Origin: Paludibacter sp.
Lineage (GTDB): Bacteria; Bacteroidota; Bacteroidia; Bacteroidales; Paludibacteraceae
DNA length: 64,000 bases
Direction of reading: 5' to 3'
Assembly: GCF_009712605.1 (NCBI RefSeq)
Contig: NZ_WASO01000014.1
Coordinates: 434,001-498,000 of the forward strand
The notes under the pieces were generated by a model. It made no database searches and was not told where the DNA came from. It saw only the letters and a program-made list of their open reading frames with translations. This document shows, piece by piece, positions 36,757 through 46,225 of this stretch (the stretch's first letter is position 1; every line of letters begins with the position of its first letter). The translations under genes were made by a program, and so were the position numbers.

Positions 36757-37335
36757 ATGCATTTTGATTTGCTAGAAATAACAAGCGCTTTCGTTGTACT
36801 GTTTGCAATTATTGATGCTCTTGGTTCAATTCCTATTGTGTTGAGCATCAAACAGAAACAACGCATTAATCCTCTGACTGTTGTTGGAGCATCATTTGGG
36901 GTAATGCTCGGCTTTCTATATGCCGGAGATATTGTACTAAGCATGTTCGGTGTTGACATCAAGTCTTTTGCGGTTGCTGGTTCCTTCGTGCTATTTTTTA
37001 TGGCGATGGAAATGACGTTAGGTATTGAGATATTCAAAATGGATGGACCAGAGAAAGCTGCATCTATTGTTCCACTTGCTTTCCCGCTAATTGCAGGTCC
37101 CGGATCATTCACCTCCCTACTCTCACTTAGGGCTGAATATCAAACAATTAATATCATAATAGCACTTCTGCTCAACATGGTGTTTGTATATTTGGTACTT
37201 GTACTCACGGATAAGATAGAAAAATTTATAGGGAAAGGCGGAATCTATATTCTGCGAAAGTTTTTTGGCATCATTCTACTTGCTATTGCCGTTAAACTAT
37301 TTGCAACAAATATTGCCACTTTCTTTAATCACTAG
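36757..37335 (+). CDS. MarC-family integral membrane protein
   Basis: Inner-membrane protein with about six hydrophobic helices, 192 residues, the normal family size. It starts MHFDLLEITSAFVVLFAIIDALGSIPIV, and the first helix carries the acidic IDALGS motif typical of the family. The second half has PLAFPLIAGPGSFTSLL, the other conserved MarC block. The function of the family is not established; a link to multiple antibiotic resistance was not confirmed. dgkA follows after 3 bp, so both are probably cotranscribed. Confidence 0.9.
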   Translation: MHFDLLEITSAFVVLFAIIDALGSIPIVLSIKQKQRINPLTVVGASFGVMLGFLYAGDIVLSMFGVDIKSFAVAGSFVLFFMAMEMTLGIEIFKMDGPEKAASIVPLAFPLIAGPGSFTSLLSLRAEYQTINIIIALLLNMVFVYLVLVLTDKIEKFIGKGGIYILRKFFGIILLAIAVKLFATNIATFFNH

Positions 37336-37338
37336 ATT

Positions 37339-37722
37339 ATGGCACAAACGGGCTTTTCGTTCAGTCGCTTACTCAGAAGTTTTGGCTATGCCGCTAAAGG
37401 AATCGTAGCTTCATACTCAAAAAATCATGTCAACATCAAAATACATACTATTGTTGCATTGGTAACAATAGTGTTGGGTGTACTATTGTCGATAAGTGCG
37501 ATGGAATGGGCGATTGTGATATTATGCTGTGGAGTTGTAATCGCAGCTGAAATGTTAAATACCGCGATGGAAGCGTTGGTCGATATGGTTTCTCCCGAAT
37601 GGAATTCTAAGGCAGGACTGGTGAAAGATATTTCTGCGGGAGCTGTATTGATATTGGCGATCACTTCTGTTGTAATCGGATTGATAATCTTTCTCCCTAA
37701 AATTATTGCTCTGCTGAATTAA
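37339..37722 (+). CDS. dgkA: DgkA-type lipid kinase (diacylglycerol/undecaprenol kinase)
   Basis: Small integral membrane kinase with three membrane helices, 127 residues. The catalytic signature is AAEMLNTAMEALVDMVSPEW (about 72-91), with Glu and Asn residues that bind Mg-ATP and substrate. An N-terminal amphipathic stretch (about 1-30) includes FSRLLRSFGYAAKG. In many bacteria without a Gram-negative-type Dgk substrate the homologue phosphorylates undecaprenol, so either lipid could be the substrate here. Its stop codon overlaps that of convergent xseB (TTAA). Confidence 0.9.
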   Translation: MAQTGFSFSRLLRSFGYAAKGIVASYSKNHVNIKIHTIVALVTIVLGVLLSISAMEWAIVILCCGVVIAAEMLNTAMEALVDMVSPEWNSKAGLVKDISAGAVLILAITSVVIGLIIFLPKIIALLN

Positions 37723-37919
37723 TTGATATCATCAAGCATTTGCTGAATTTCTGTATCTGTATCAAATAATTGTTGCTTACAGCGTTCAATAATCAGCGAA
37801 GCTTTTTTTACCAACGGAGACAATTCTTCTAAAGAAATGTCCTGAGACTCAAGTTTTGCCAATATTTCTTCAAGTTCTTTCAAAGAATCTGTATAGGATA
37901 TTTTTTTTGCTGTAGCCAT
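37719..37919 (-). CDS. xseB: Exodeoxyribonuclease VII small subunit
   Basis: Short helical subunit (66 residues) of ExoVII, which degrades single-stranded DNA together with XseA. It shows the typical order: YTDSLKELEEILAKLESQDISLEELSPLVKKASLIIERCKQQL. It ends convergently into dgkA with a 4-bp overlap of coding ends. xseA, usually adjacent, is not in this window on either side. Confidence 0.93.
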   Translation of the reverse strand: MATAKKISYTDSLKELEEILAKLESQDISLEELSPLVKKASLIIERCKQQLFDTDTEIQQMLDDIN

Positions 37920-38023
37920 GTGCTCGTAGAATTTATTGAATCAAAATTAGGGTTGCTTTGAAAACAGAAAAACCTGCATTAAGATGTGCTGATTTCTCTG
38001 TTATATTATTTGAATACAATTAT

Positions 38024-39076
38024 TTATCTATTTTCGTATTGTTTGGCATAATACTTCTGGTATTCACCACTTGTAATGTTCTCCATCCAGCTTTCATTTG
38101 CCAAATACCAATCTACTGTTTTTTCAAGCCCTTCTTCAAATTGCAGAGAAGGATGCCATCCAAGTTCTCTTTGTAGCTTAGACGAATCGATAGCATAACG
38201 TAAATCATGGCCTGCCCGGTCTGTCACAAAAGTGATCAGCTTCGCAGACTCTCCATCCGGACGTCCCAACTTTTTATCCATAATTTTGCACAACAAATGA
38301 ATTAAATCAATATTAGTCCATTCATTTATTCCTCCGATATTGTAAGTTTCGCCGACCTTACCCTTATGAAAAATGGTGTCAATCGCTGACGCGTGATCTT
38401 CAACAAATAACCAGTCTCTAATATTTTCACCTTTACCATAAATTGGAATCGGCTTATTATGTTTGATGTTGTTAATTGAAAGAGGAATCAGCTTTTCCGG
38501 GAATTGATGAGAGCCATAATTATTAGAACAGTTTGAAACTACAACCGGAAGACCATATGTATGATGGTATGCCCTTACAAGATGATCGGAACTGGCTTTA
38601 GATGAGGAATATGGACTCCTTGGATCATACGGAGTTGTTTCTGCGAACATTCCGGTTTTACCAAGAGAACCATACACTTCGTCGGTTGAAATGTGGTAAA
38701 AAAGACGACCTTCCATTTTTTCTTTCCATGATTCTTTTGCGGCGTGAATCAAGTTAACTGTGCCTAAAATATTTGTTCGGATAAAAGAAAACGGGTCTGT
38801 AATTGATCTATCCACATGAGACTCTGCAGCAAGATGAATAACTCCATGAAAATCAAACTGATTAAACAATGCTTGAATAGCTTCAGTATCTGTTATATCG
38901 GCTTTAACAAACGTATAATTAGATTGTTGGGCAACATCTGTCAAATTCTCAAGATTCCCTGCATAAGTTAATGCATCCAGGTTAACAATGTGATAATCCG
39001 GATATTTATTAACAAACAAACGGACTACATGAGATCCAATAAAGCCGGCACCGCCGGTAATTAAAATAGTTTTCAT
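38024..39076 (-). CDS. rfbB: dTDP-glucose 4,6-dehydratase
   Basis: Makes dTDP-4-keto-6-deoxyglucose for rhamnose and other deoxysugars of surface polysaccharides. An extended SDR with NAD motif TGGAGFIGSH (7-16), catalytic Thr131-Asp132-Glu133 in HISTDEVYGS, and the YxxxK pair Tyr156/Lys160 in SPYSSSK. The length, 350 residues, is normal. rfbA, rfbC and rfbD are not next to it, so the pathway is dispersed. A minus-strand -7 box lies about 80 bp upstream. Confidence 0.96.
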   Translation of the reverse strand: MKTILITGGAGFIGSHVVRLFVNKYPDYHIVNLDALTYAGNLENLTDVAQQSNYTFVKADITDTEAIQALFNQFDFHGVIHLAAESHVDRSITDPFSFIRTNILGTVNLIHAAKESWKEKMEGRLFYHISTDEVYGSLGKTGMFAETTPYDPRSPYSSSKASSDHLVRAYHHTYGLPVVVSNCSNNYGSHQFPEKLIPLSINNIKHNKPIPIYGKGENIRDWLFVEDHASAIDTIFHKGKVGETYNIGGINEWTNIDLIHLLCKIMDKKLGRPDGESAKLITFVTDRAGHDLRYAIDSSKLQRELGWHPSLQFEEGLEKTVDWYLANESWMENITSGEYQKYYAKQYENR

Positions 39077-39154
39077 CTATCAAATTTATTAATACAAGCC
39101 ATATTTGCAATCCGCAAACCACCTGCTTACTGATTCATTACAAAAAAACAACTG

Positions 39155-39162
39155 CAAAGATA
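39155..39162 (-). promoter_or_regulatory. -7 promoter box of rfbB
   Basis: TATCTTTG on the minus strand, 79 bp before the rfbB ATG. No -33 motif at the right distance. Confidence 0.4.
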
Positions 39163-39272
39163 TAAAGATTGTATTAAAATGACTATTCCGGAATAATACA
39201 CAACTAATTATTGTTGCTCACTTAATGACCAAATAAAGATTGTGTTTTAGAGTCTCAGAAATTGGATTTTTG

Positions 39273-39303
39273 TTTGTAGTCACAAAAAAAGTAATTACTT
39301 TTG
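39273..39303 (+). promoter_or_regulatory. Promoter of the DUF349 gene
   Basis: TTTG (39273-39276), 19-nt spacer, TACTTTTG (39296-39303). Transcription near 39310 leaves a leader of about 73 nt to the chosen start. A four-codon mini-frame (ATG at 39311, then TGA) lies at the 5' end and may be accidental. Confidence 0.7.
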
Positions 39304-39382
39304 CATTTATATGAATAAGTGAGATTTGGTTCTATATTCCGGATTTCACAAGCTCCTAAATACTCTAAATATTACACAGCGT

Positions 39383-41233
39383 ATGGACTTAATGGATGAC
39401 AACAAAGCTCAACTTCCGGTAAATGAAGTTAGCAAAGAGGAATCAATTGCTTTACAAGAAACCGAAAGTGGAATTGTAGATCAGGAACAAGAGAATGTTG
39501 ACACAACAAACAACTTTACTGAAGCTTATGTTGCTCTTTCTCAAACGGAATTAGTAGAAAAGCTCAAAGAAGTTATGAATAAGTCTATTGCTGAAATAGA
39601 AAAAGATGAGATTGATGCAATCAGGCAATTATTCTACAAGAAAAATAAAGCCGAGATAGAAAATCAGAAAAAAGCCTTTATTGAGAATGGCGGAGAAGAA
39701 TCGGCCTTCGAACCCGAGGCTGATAACAACGAGATTGCTCTTAAAGAATTGCTTCAAAAATACAGAGAAGAAAAAGCATCCCATTATGATGCAATCGAAA
39801 AAGAAAGAGAAGAAAATCTTTCTAAGAAAGTGGCGATTCTCGACCAACTAAAAACGATTGCAGAATCAGGAGATTTGGGAGAATCTTTATCTGTATTCAG
39901 GAAACTTCAGCAAGAATGGAAAGCAATTGGTCAGGTGCCGCAAGCCAAAGTCAATGAATTGTGGAAAACCTACAATTTATACATGGAGCGTTTCTATGAT
40001 TTGATAAAAATCAACAACGAAATGCGCGACTATGATTTCAAAAAGAATTTGGAACAGAAAACAGTGCTTTGTGAAACGGCCGAAAAACTTACTGAAGAAA
40101 AGGATGTTGTTGCTGCATCACGCCTGCTTCAAAAACTTCACGAAGAATGGAGAGAAATAGGTCCTGTAGCCCGCGAACTTAGAGAAGAATTGTGGAATCG
40201 CTTCAAAAATGCTTCAACGGTCATCAATAAGAAACATCAGGAATTTTTCGCATCATTGAAAGCGCAGGAAGAAGTCAATCTAACTGCAAAAACATCATTA
40301 TGCGAGCAAGTGGAGGCTATAGATCTTACCACATTAAAAACATATAAAGACTGGGAAGCAAAAACTACTGAAATAGTTGGCCTTCAGCAACAATGGAAAA
40401 CCATTGGTTTTGCTCCAAGAAAAGAAAACATAAAAATATACGAACGCTTCCGTTCTGCTTGCGATCAATTCTTCCGCTCCAAGAGCGAATTTATGAAAGC
40501 AACCAAAGCTGAACTCGACACAAACTATGAAAAGAAGAAAGCATTGTGTGAAAAAGCTGAATCGCTAAAAGACAGCACGGATTGGAAAGCGACAACACAA
40601 ATAATGGTTGACATTCAAAAAGAATGGAAAACTGTTGGACCTGTACAGAAGAAATATTCTGATATGCTTTGGAAACGTTTTGTTTCTGCTTGTGATTATT
40701 TCTTTGAACAAAAAGAAAAAGTGTTTTCTTCAAAAAAATCAGAAGAACACACCAACCTTGCACTTAAGAAAGATTTGATTGATAGCATAGCGAATTTTGT
40801 CAAAGGGGAAGATGTTCAGGAATCATTAACTGAATTAAAAGCCCTTATTGCAAAATGGAGTACTATCGGACACGTTCCTTTTAAGGAAAAAGACAAGATT
40901 TTCAAAGCATTCAAAGATGCTGTGAACAAACAAATGGATGCATTAAACATTGATGCAATAAACAGAAAATTAATATCTTTCAAAGACAACATCGAAAAAA
41001 TTGCAGACGGAGAACATCCGAATCAGTTATATCGTGAACGTGAAAAATTATTACGAATTTACGATAGTTTGAAAGCAGAAATTTCCACCTATGAAAACAA
41101 CATGGGCTTTATCTCTGCAAAATCAAAAAAATCTGATTTTATAGTTCAAGAGCTGGAACACAAGATCGAACGACTGAAAGAAGAACGCAATTTAATTGAA
41201 AAGAAAATCAAACTGATAGACGAGAGTCTGTAA
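39383..41233 (+). CDS. DUF349 repeat protein (five repeats)
   Basis: Cytoplasmic, highly charged, helical protein of unknown function, 616 residues from the ATG at 39383. It contains five DUF349 repeats of about 70 residues, each with a W-x-x-[IV]-G core: EWKAIGQVP, EWREIGPVA, QWKTIGFAP, EWKTVGPVQ and KWSTIGHVP. The first 110 residues are acidic, with a Lys-rich coiled coil next (about 95-150), and the C-terminus is another coiled coil. It is followed by the pseudouridine synthase gene after 124 bp. Multi-repeat DUF349 proteins are widespread in Bacteroidetes but uncharacterised. The adjacent rRNA-modification gene weakly suggests an RNA-related role. Confidence 0.85.
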   Translation: MDLMDDNKAQLPVNEVSKEESIALQETESGIVDQEQENVDTTNNFTEAYVALSQTELVEKLKEVMNKSIAEIEKDEIDAIRQLFYKKNKAEIENQKKAFIENGGEESAFEPEADNNEIALKELLQKYREEKASHYDAIEKEREENLSKKVAILDQLKTIAESGDLGESLSVFRKLQQEWKAIGQVPQAKVNELWKTYNLYMERFYDLIKINNEMRDYDFKKNLEQKTVLCETAEKLTEEKDVVAASRLLQKLHEEWREIGPVARELREELWNRFKNASTVINKKHQEFFASLKAQEEVNLTAKTSLCEQVEAIDLTTLKTYKDWEAKTTEIVGLQQQWKTIGFAPRKENIKIYERFRSACDQFFRSKSEFMKATKAELDTNYEKKKALCEKAESLKDSTDWKATTQIMVDIQKEWKTVGPVQKKYSDMLWKRFVSACDYFFEQKEKVFSSKKSEEHTNLALKKDLIDSIANFVKGEDVQESLTELKALIAKWSTIGHVPFKEKDKIFKAFKDAVNKQMDALNIDAINRKLISFKDNIEKIADGEHPNQLYREREKLLRIYDSLKAEISTYENNMGFISAKSKKSDFIVQELEHKIERLKEERNLIEKKIKLIDESL

Positions 41234-41357
41234 TTAGAATCATTCATATTTTATATTTATCAACAAAGCTAATTAGGGTTATTGCAAGTATTTGGGATAT
41301 TTTCGATAGCCGAATAGCATGTATTGCTTAATTTATTTACATTAATTACTTCTTAAA

Positions 41358-42737
41358 ATGGATTTTAGAGACGAAAGAAGGCAACGTCCCGAATATAACT
41401 CGGGAGATAATGCCAGCCGTGATGGTAACAAAAGAGAAGGACATTCGCGTCCGCGTATTTCAAGAAACCCGGGCAACGGACCTGTATCATCTTCGAACTT
41501 TGACAGGCCCAGAGAAAATGACAATCAACAACAACGCCCGTACAACCGCAATTACAACAATCAGGAAGGTGGCTATCAACAGCGTCCTTCTTATAACCGT
41601 GACAATAATGGCGGTGGTTACAACCGTAACTACAACCGTCCAAACTCTGACCGTCCTTATAACAGAGATTATAACAACAATAATAATAATAATAATAATA
41701 ATAATAATCGTTCATATAATCAGAATAGCGACGGGCAACAACAATCATACAATCGCTACAACAGAGACGGGAATTCATACCAACCTCGTCAACAGCAGTA
41801 TAGAGATGGTAATGACCAACAACGCAGACCATCGTACAGAGAAGGAGGCGATAACTACCAACGTAACAATTACAGAGATGGAGGTCAACGCCCCTACTCC
41901 AACCGTCCATTTAACAACCGTGGAGGTGGATACGGACAACGCCCGGGCGGATACAACAATCCCCGCCAAGGTAGTTTTTCTCATGGCAAAATGTATGAGC
42001 AACCAGCAGTTGATCCGAACGAACCAATCCGCTTAAACAAATATCTTGCTAATGCGGGTATTTGCTCGCGCCGCGAAGCTGATGAATACATACAAGCCGG
42101 TGTTGTAAGCGTTAACGGTAAAGTTGTTCAGGAACTTGGAGTTAAAGTTATGCCAACGGACAAAATTATGTTCCATGAACAACCGGTTCAAACAGAGCGT
42201 AAGATTTACATTCTGCTTAACAAACCAAAAGATTTCGTGACAACTGTAGACGATCCAAAAGAACGTAATACAGTTCTTGATTTGGTGAGAAATGCATGCA
42301 AAGAAAGAATTTATCCGGTTGGCCGTTTGGACAGAAGCACAACCGGTGTTTTACTCCTTACCAATGACGGAGATTTGGCATCCAAGCTCACTCATCCGAA
42401 ATATAATAAAAAGAAAATCTATCACGTATATCTGGACAAACCACTGACAAAGGCTGACATGGAGCAAATTGTAAGTGGAATTGAACTGGAAGACGGAGAA
42501 ATCCACGCTGATGAAGTTCATTATGTAAATGATGATGACAGACAACAAGTTGGGATCGAAATACACTCTGGTCGAAACCGTATTGTTCGTCGTATTTTTG
42601 ATCATTTAGGTTACCGTGTAAAACGTCTGGATCGTGTCTTCTTCGCCGGTTTGACAAAGAAAAATCTTCCCCGCGGCAAATGGCGCTTTCTCAGTCAAAA
42701 TGAGGTCAACATGCTGAAAATGGGAGCTTTTGAATAA
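41358..42737 (+). CDS. rluB: Pseudouridine synthase (RluB/RsuA type) with long disordered N-terminus
   Basis: Converts uridine to pseudouridine in rRNA. The C-terminal half is a normal enzyme: an S4 RNA-binding domain starts IRLNKYLANAGICSRREADEY (about 224), and the catalytic block GRLDRSTTG has Asp325. The first about 215 residues are unusual: a low-complexity stretch rich in Asn, Arg, Tyr, Gly and Gln with many YN/RD/RG units, including 12 consecutive Asn encoded by AAC/AAT. It resembles RGG-type RNA-binding or phase-separating tails. Such extensions occur in Bacteroidetes, but length and composition vary. The M48 gene follows 18 bp later. Confidence 0.92.
   Translation: MDFRDERRQRPEYNSGDNASRDGNKREGHSRPRISRNPGNGPVSSSNFDRPRENDNQQQRPYNRNYNNQEGGYQQRPSYNRDNNGGGYNRNYNRPNSDRPYNRDYNNNNNNNNNNNNRSYNQNSDGQQQSYNRYNRDGNSYQPRQQQYRDGNDQQRRPSYREGGDNYQRNNYRDGGQRPYSNRPFNNRGGGYGQRPGGYNNPRQGSFSHGKMYEQPAVDPNEPIRLNKYLANAGICSRREADEYIQAGVVSVNGKVVQELGVKVMPTDKIMFHEQPVQTERKIYILLNKPKDFVTTVDDPKERNTVLDLVRNACKERIYPVGRLDRSTTGVLLLTNDGDLASKLTHPKYNKKKIYHVYLDKPLTKADMEQIVSGIELEDGEIHADEVHYVNDDDRQQVGIEIHSGRNRIVRRIFDHLGYRVKRLDRVFFAGLTKKNLPRGKWRFLSQNEVNMLKMGAFE
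41673..41708 (+). repeat. Trinucleotide (AAT/AAC) microsatellite inside rluB
   Basis: Twelve Asn codons in a row, two AAC and then ten AAT. Unit size is three, so length changes would keep the frame and only alter the Asn tract. Confidence 0.9.
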
Positions 42738-42755
42738 ACAAGCTACTTTTGAACG

Positions 42756-43562
42756 ATGAGAGCAAAAGCTAAATTTTTATCTATTCTTGCATTATTTTCT
42801 TTGTTGTCATGTTCAACATTGAATCAGGTAAACCTGTACACAATAGATGACGACAAAAAACTTGGAAATCAAATGTTTGAGCAAATTCAAACTGATACCA
42901 AGGAATATCCTTTGATGGATGAAACTAAATATGCCAAAGCCTATGCTCAGGTACGCCAGATTATGAATACAATACTTCAATCGGGTCAGGTTGAGCATGC
43001 AAAAGATTTTGAATGGAGCGTCAAATTAATTGATGCTGATGTTCTTAATGCTTTTGCTTGTCCTGGTGGAAAGATGTATGTGTACAGGGGATTAATCCAA
43101 TATCTGGATAATGAAGCTGAACTTGCCGGAGTGATGGCTCATGAAATTGGGCATGTTTCAGGACGGCATTCTACCCGCCAAATGACAAAACAGTATGGCG
43201 TGGCAGCATTAACCAGTATGATTCTGGGCAAAAATGCAAGCCAGTTAGCAACAACTACAGCTCAAATTGCAGGGAATCTTGGAGGTTTAGCGTTCAGCAG
43301 AAGTGATGAATCTGAAGCAGATGCTTTTGCTGTAAGAGTTTTAACTGCTACGGATTATAATCCTTTGGGCGTCGCCGGATTCTTCAAAAAAATGGAAGAT
43401 GAAGGAAAAAGCAATAACACTCCGGCTATTTTAAGTACTCACCCTTCATCTCCTGACAGGATCAGCAAGATTACTGCCGTATGGCAATCGTTGGGATCAA
43501 AAAAGGGAAATGATTATGCTGAGCGGTACAAGCTTCTCAAAAAGAATGTTGCGATAAAATAA
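42756..43562 (+). CDS. M48-family lipoprotein metallopeptidase
   Basis: Membrane-attached zinc peptidase, probably periplasmic, similar to the LoiP/YggG group that handles misfolded envelope proteins. A lipobox (SLLSC, Cys19) ends the signal peptide. The zinc site is HEIGH (129-133), and the third ligand, Glu187, lies in SDESEADAFA. The length is 268 residues. It follows rluB by 18 bp and is followed by a strong terminator, so it closes the DUF349-rluB-M48 group. A TACTTTTG match (42744-42751) sits only 4 bp before the ATG and is more likely chance than a leaderless promoter. Confidence 0.9.
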   Translation: MRAKAKFLSILALFSLLSCSTLNQVNLYTIDDDKKLGNQMFEQIQTDTKEYPLMDETKYAKAYAQVRQIMNTILQSGQVEHAKDFEWSVKLIDADVLNAFACPGGKMYVYRGLIQYLDNEAELAGVMAHEIGHVSGRHSTRQMTKQYGVAALTSMILGKNASQLATTTAQIAGNLGGLAFSRSDESEADAFAVRVLTATDYNPLGVAGFFKKMEDEGKSNNTPAILSTHPSSPDRISKITAVWQSLGSKKGNDYAERYKLLKKNVAIK

Positions 43563-43569
43563 GAAACGA

Positions 43570-43591
43570 AGCCGTCAGTAAAATGACGGCT
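43570..43591 (+). terminator. Terminator after the M48 gene
   Basis: 8-bp GC-rich stem AGCCGTCA / TGACGGCT, 6-nt loop, followed by a run of T (43591-43597). Confidence 0.92.
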
Positions 43592-43619
43592 TTTTTTAAT
43601 TTCTATTCCTACTCATTCA

Positions 43620-44966
43620 ATGTTATTAGTTACACGTTTACAACACATTAAAGAGTGGCTAATTGAACTGGTTCCAAATAACAAGACTGCACTTACTTCT
43701 ATATTTGAATCTCTTCAATATAGAAATTACAGGCTATACTTTAACGGACAGATCATATCTCTGATAGGGACTTCAATGCAACAGGTCGCTATGAGCTGGC
43801 TCGTGTATCGTTTAACCGGTTCAATCATGCTTTTAGGAACGGTGGCTTTCCTAACTCAAATACCAAGCCTGTTTGTTTCTCCTTTAATGGGCGTAGTAAA
43901 CGACCGTTTTGACAGGAAAAAGCTACTTATACTAACGCAAGCATTATCGATGATTCAAGCATTGCTAATGGCTGCTCTGGTATTGACCGATAACGTCAGA
44001 ATTATTCATATTCTTATACTTAGCGTATTCCTTGGCTTGATAAATTCTTTAGATGCTCCGGTTCGACAAGCTTTTTATACCAAACTGGTACCGGCAAAAG
44101 TTTTAGGGAATGCTATAGCGCTCAATTCGGCAACTTTTAATTGCACCAAGCTGATCGGCCCAACTATCGGAGGAATTCTTATCGCTTTGGTAGGAGAAGG
44201 AATCTGTTTCCTGATTAACGGACTCAGTTTTATCGGTGTAATCATTGCTCTTGTTCATATCCAGACCGGACATCGCCAGACTTCTGCTATCAACGGGAAT
44301 GTTTGGAATGAATTAAAAGAAGGATTTAATTACAGCGTTGGCTTTTTACCTATCCGTAGCATATTGATTTTCATAGTTGTATTAGCCTTGCTCTCCTTCC
44401 CATTTCCTATGATGCTGCCAGCATTCGTAAAATCAGAATTACACGGACAAAGTGATTTGTATGGATATTTTATCGCAGCTACAGGGGTCGGATCTCTTAT
44501 TTCAACGCTGTACCTTGCTGCAAGAAAAAGCGTCTTAGGCTTGGCTAAAATTGTCATGTTTGCCTGCGCAATTCAGGGCATTTCATTAGTCGCATTTTCT
44601 TTAACTCATACGGTTTGGCTCTCTTTGGTTATTTGTTTTTTCATCGGTTTTTCCTATATTGCATGTCTGGCATCTTGCAATACATTGATTCAAAGCCTTA
44701 CAGATGAAGACAAACGAGGCCGTGTGATGAGTTATTATACAATGGCATTTCTTGGATTCACCCCTATTGGATGTTTATTACAAGGATATGCAGCTGAGAA
44801 AGTTGGACTTTCTACTATCTATCTGATTTGTGGAATTTCAGTCTTTCTTACTGCCGTGGTTTTTGGCTATTATCGTCCGGCTATCCGCAAGGCTTCGCGA
44901 CCAATATACGTCAAAAAGGGGATCATCACTGAGATTGCGTATGGTTTACAATCTTCTAAAAACTAA
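43620..44966 (+). CDS. MFS transporter (EntS/MFS_3-like)
   Basis: Major facilitator efflux protein with about 12 membrane helices, 448 residues. It has the motif-A like loop [13 protein letters not shown] between helices 2 and 3 (about 91-103) and begins with a short cytoplasmic segment ([35 protein letters not shown]) shared with enterobactin exporter-like proteins. The substrate cannot be inferred. recR starts 11 bp downstream on the same strand, so both may share a transcript. Confidence 0.88.
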   Translation: MLLVTRLQHIKEWLIELVPNNKTALTSIFESLQYRNYRLYFNGQIISLIGTSMQQVAMSWLVYRLTGSIMLLGTVAFLTQIPSLFVSPLMGVVNDRFDRKKLLILTQALSMIQALLMAALVLTDNVRIIHILILSVFLGLINSLDAPVRQAFYTKLVPAKVLGNAIALNSATFNCTKLIGPTIGGILIALVGEGICFLINGLSFIGVIIALVHIQTGHRQTSAINGNVWNELKEGFNYSVGFLPIRSILIFIVVLALLSFPFPMMLPAFVKSELHGQSDLYGYFIAATGVGSLISTLYLAARKSVLGLAKIVMFACAIQGISLVAFSLTHTVWLSLVICFFIGFSYIACLASCNTLIQSLTDEDKRGRVMSYYTMAFLGFTPIGCLLQGYAAEKVGLSTIYLICGISVFLTAVVFGYYRPAIRKASRPIYVKKGIITEIAYGLQSSKN

Positions 44967-44977
44967 CATTATACAGC

Positions 44978-45592
44978 ATGAACATACTACATTATCCTTC
45001 TTCTATCTTAGAAGATGCCGTAAATGAATTTGCTAAGTTACCCGGTGTCGGACGAAAAACCGCACTCCGTTTGGTACTGCATCTTCTTCGTCAGGATAAG
45101 GAAGATGTGGAAAACTTCGGAAATGTGCTTATCCGCCTCAAGAATGAGATATTATACTGCAAGATATGCCACAATATCTCCGATTCGGAAATATGCCTAA
45201 TATGCGGAGATGAAACCCGTGATAGTCAGACTATTTGTGTTGTTGAAAACATAAAAGATGTAATGTCGATTGAGAACACTCAACAATACAAAGGATTGTA
45301 TCATGTTCTTGGCGGCATAATCTCTCCTATGGACGGTATCGGACCCGGAGATCTGGAAATAGAAAGTCTGGTTGCAAGGGTAAAGACTGAGCCTGTAAAA
45401 GAGGTTATTTTGGCTTTAAGTCCAACAATGGAAGGAGATACAACCAACTATTACATATTCAGGAAGCTCAGCGAAAGTAATGTAATAATATCGACTTTAG
45501 CGAGAGGGGTTTCTATTGGGAATGAGCTGGAATATGCAGACGAAATTACGCTCGGGCGCTCGATCCTTAACCGAACGCCATTTGCGCAATAA
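44978..45592 (+). CDS. recR: Recombination protein RecR
   Basis: Acts with RecO and RecF in recombinational repair, loading RecA. The helix-hairpin-helix [12 protein letters not shown] (21-32) is followed by a four-Cys zinc finger (Cys61, Cys64, Cys73, Cys76 in CKIC and CLIC). A Toprim domain then follows (about 85-180, starting with [14 protein letters not shown]), and a C-terminal Walker-like segment. The length, 204 residues, is normal. The stop codon is directly followed by that of convergent engB, with no space for a terminator. Confidence 0.97.
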   Translation: MNILHYPSSILEDAVNEFAKLPGVGRKTALRLVLHLLRQDKEDVENFGNVLIRLKNEILYCKICHNISDSEICLICGDETRDSQTICVVENIKDVMSIENTQQYKGLYHVLGGIISPMDGIGPGDLEIESLVARVKTEPVKEVILALSPTMEGDTTNYYIFRKLSESNVIISTLARGVSIGNELEYADEITLGRSILNRTPFAQ

Positions 45593-46198
45593 TTATACGT
45601 TACGTAGTTCTTTATTAATACTGTCAATATAATCGAGTAACTCTTCACGTCCTCGGCTATTTGACGATGACGTGATAAATACCGGAGGCAGTTCCTCCCA
45701 AACTTCTTGTAACTTCGCTTTGTAGGCGCTTATATTTTCATTCAGTTTGCTACCTGACAGTTTATCTGCTTTAGTAAACACAATGGAAAATGGCACCCCG
45801 CTTTCGCCCAGCCAGTTGATAAATTCTAAATCTATTTGCTGAGCTTCATGACGGCAATCAATTAAAACAAAAAGATTAGTGAGTTGTTGGCGCAATAAGA
45901 TATAATTCTCTATCAGCATGCGTAGCTTATCTCTTTGTCCCTTTCCGGCCCGAGCGAAGCCGTAGCCTGGCAAATCAACCAAGTACCATTCGCTATTGAT
46001 TATGAAGTGATTAATTAAAAGAGTCTTCCCGGGTTTACTGGATGTCATCGCCAGATTTTTCCGGTTAGTAAGCATATTTATCAGAGATGATTTGCCCACA
46101 TTTGAACGGCCAATAAAAGCATATTCAGGGAGCTTTGTATTAGGACATTTGTTTACATCACTGTTACTTATTACAAAATCGGCAGAAGATATATTCAC
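45593..46198 (-). CDS. engB: Ribosome biogenesis GTPase YsxC/EngB
   Basis: GTPase needed for assembly of the large ribosomal subunit. P-loop GRSNVGKS (30-37), G3 DLPGYG (75-80), G4 TKAD (142-145). The length is 201 residues, typical. It lies 27 bp after the acyltransferase gene on the same strand, so a two-gene unit is likely. Confidence 0.96.
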   Translation of the reverse strand: MNISSADFVISNSDVNKCPNTKLPEYAFIGRSNVGKSSLINMLTNRKNLAMTSSKPGKTLLINHFIINSEWYLVDLPGYGFARAGKGQRDKLRMLIENYILLRQQLTNLFVLIDCRHEAQQIDLEFINWLGESGVPFSIVFTKADKLSGSKLNENISAYKAKLQEVWEELPPVFITSSSNSRGREELLDYIDSINKELRNV

Positions 46199-46225
46199 TT
46201 TTGTTCTTTTTATATTTACTACTAA

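Larger units (their letters stand above)
39077..39382. other. Divergent gene-free stretch between rfbB and the DUF349 gene
   Basis: Holds the -7 box of rfbB (39155-39162, minus) and a full promoter for the DUF349 gene (39273-39303, plus). No other feature seen. Confidence 0.6.

Noticed and set aside
36724-41314. Shared 15-mer TTTTCGATAGCCGAA upstream of marC and of rluB
   Set aside because: In 64 kb a pair of identical 15-mers is expected by chance about as often as seen, and the sites sit at different distances from the genes.
41673-41708. AAT repeat as a phase-variation switch
   Set aside because: The unit is three bases long, so slippage changes tract length but not the reading frame.
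41365-42036. Long frames on both strands over the N-terminal part of rluB
   Set aside because: They result from the repetitive AAC/AAT and CGN codon pattern; the repeat-rich translation on the minus strand (many Tyr) has no other support.
42744-42751. TACTTTTG directly before the M48 gene as a promoter
   Set aside because: It is only 4 bp before the ATG and has no -33 partner; the gene follows rluB closely and is more likely read from upstream.
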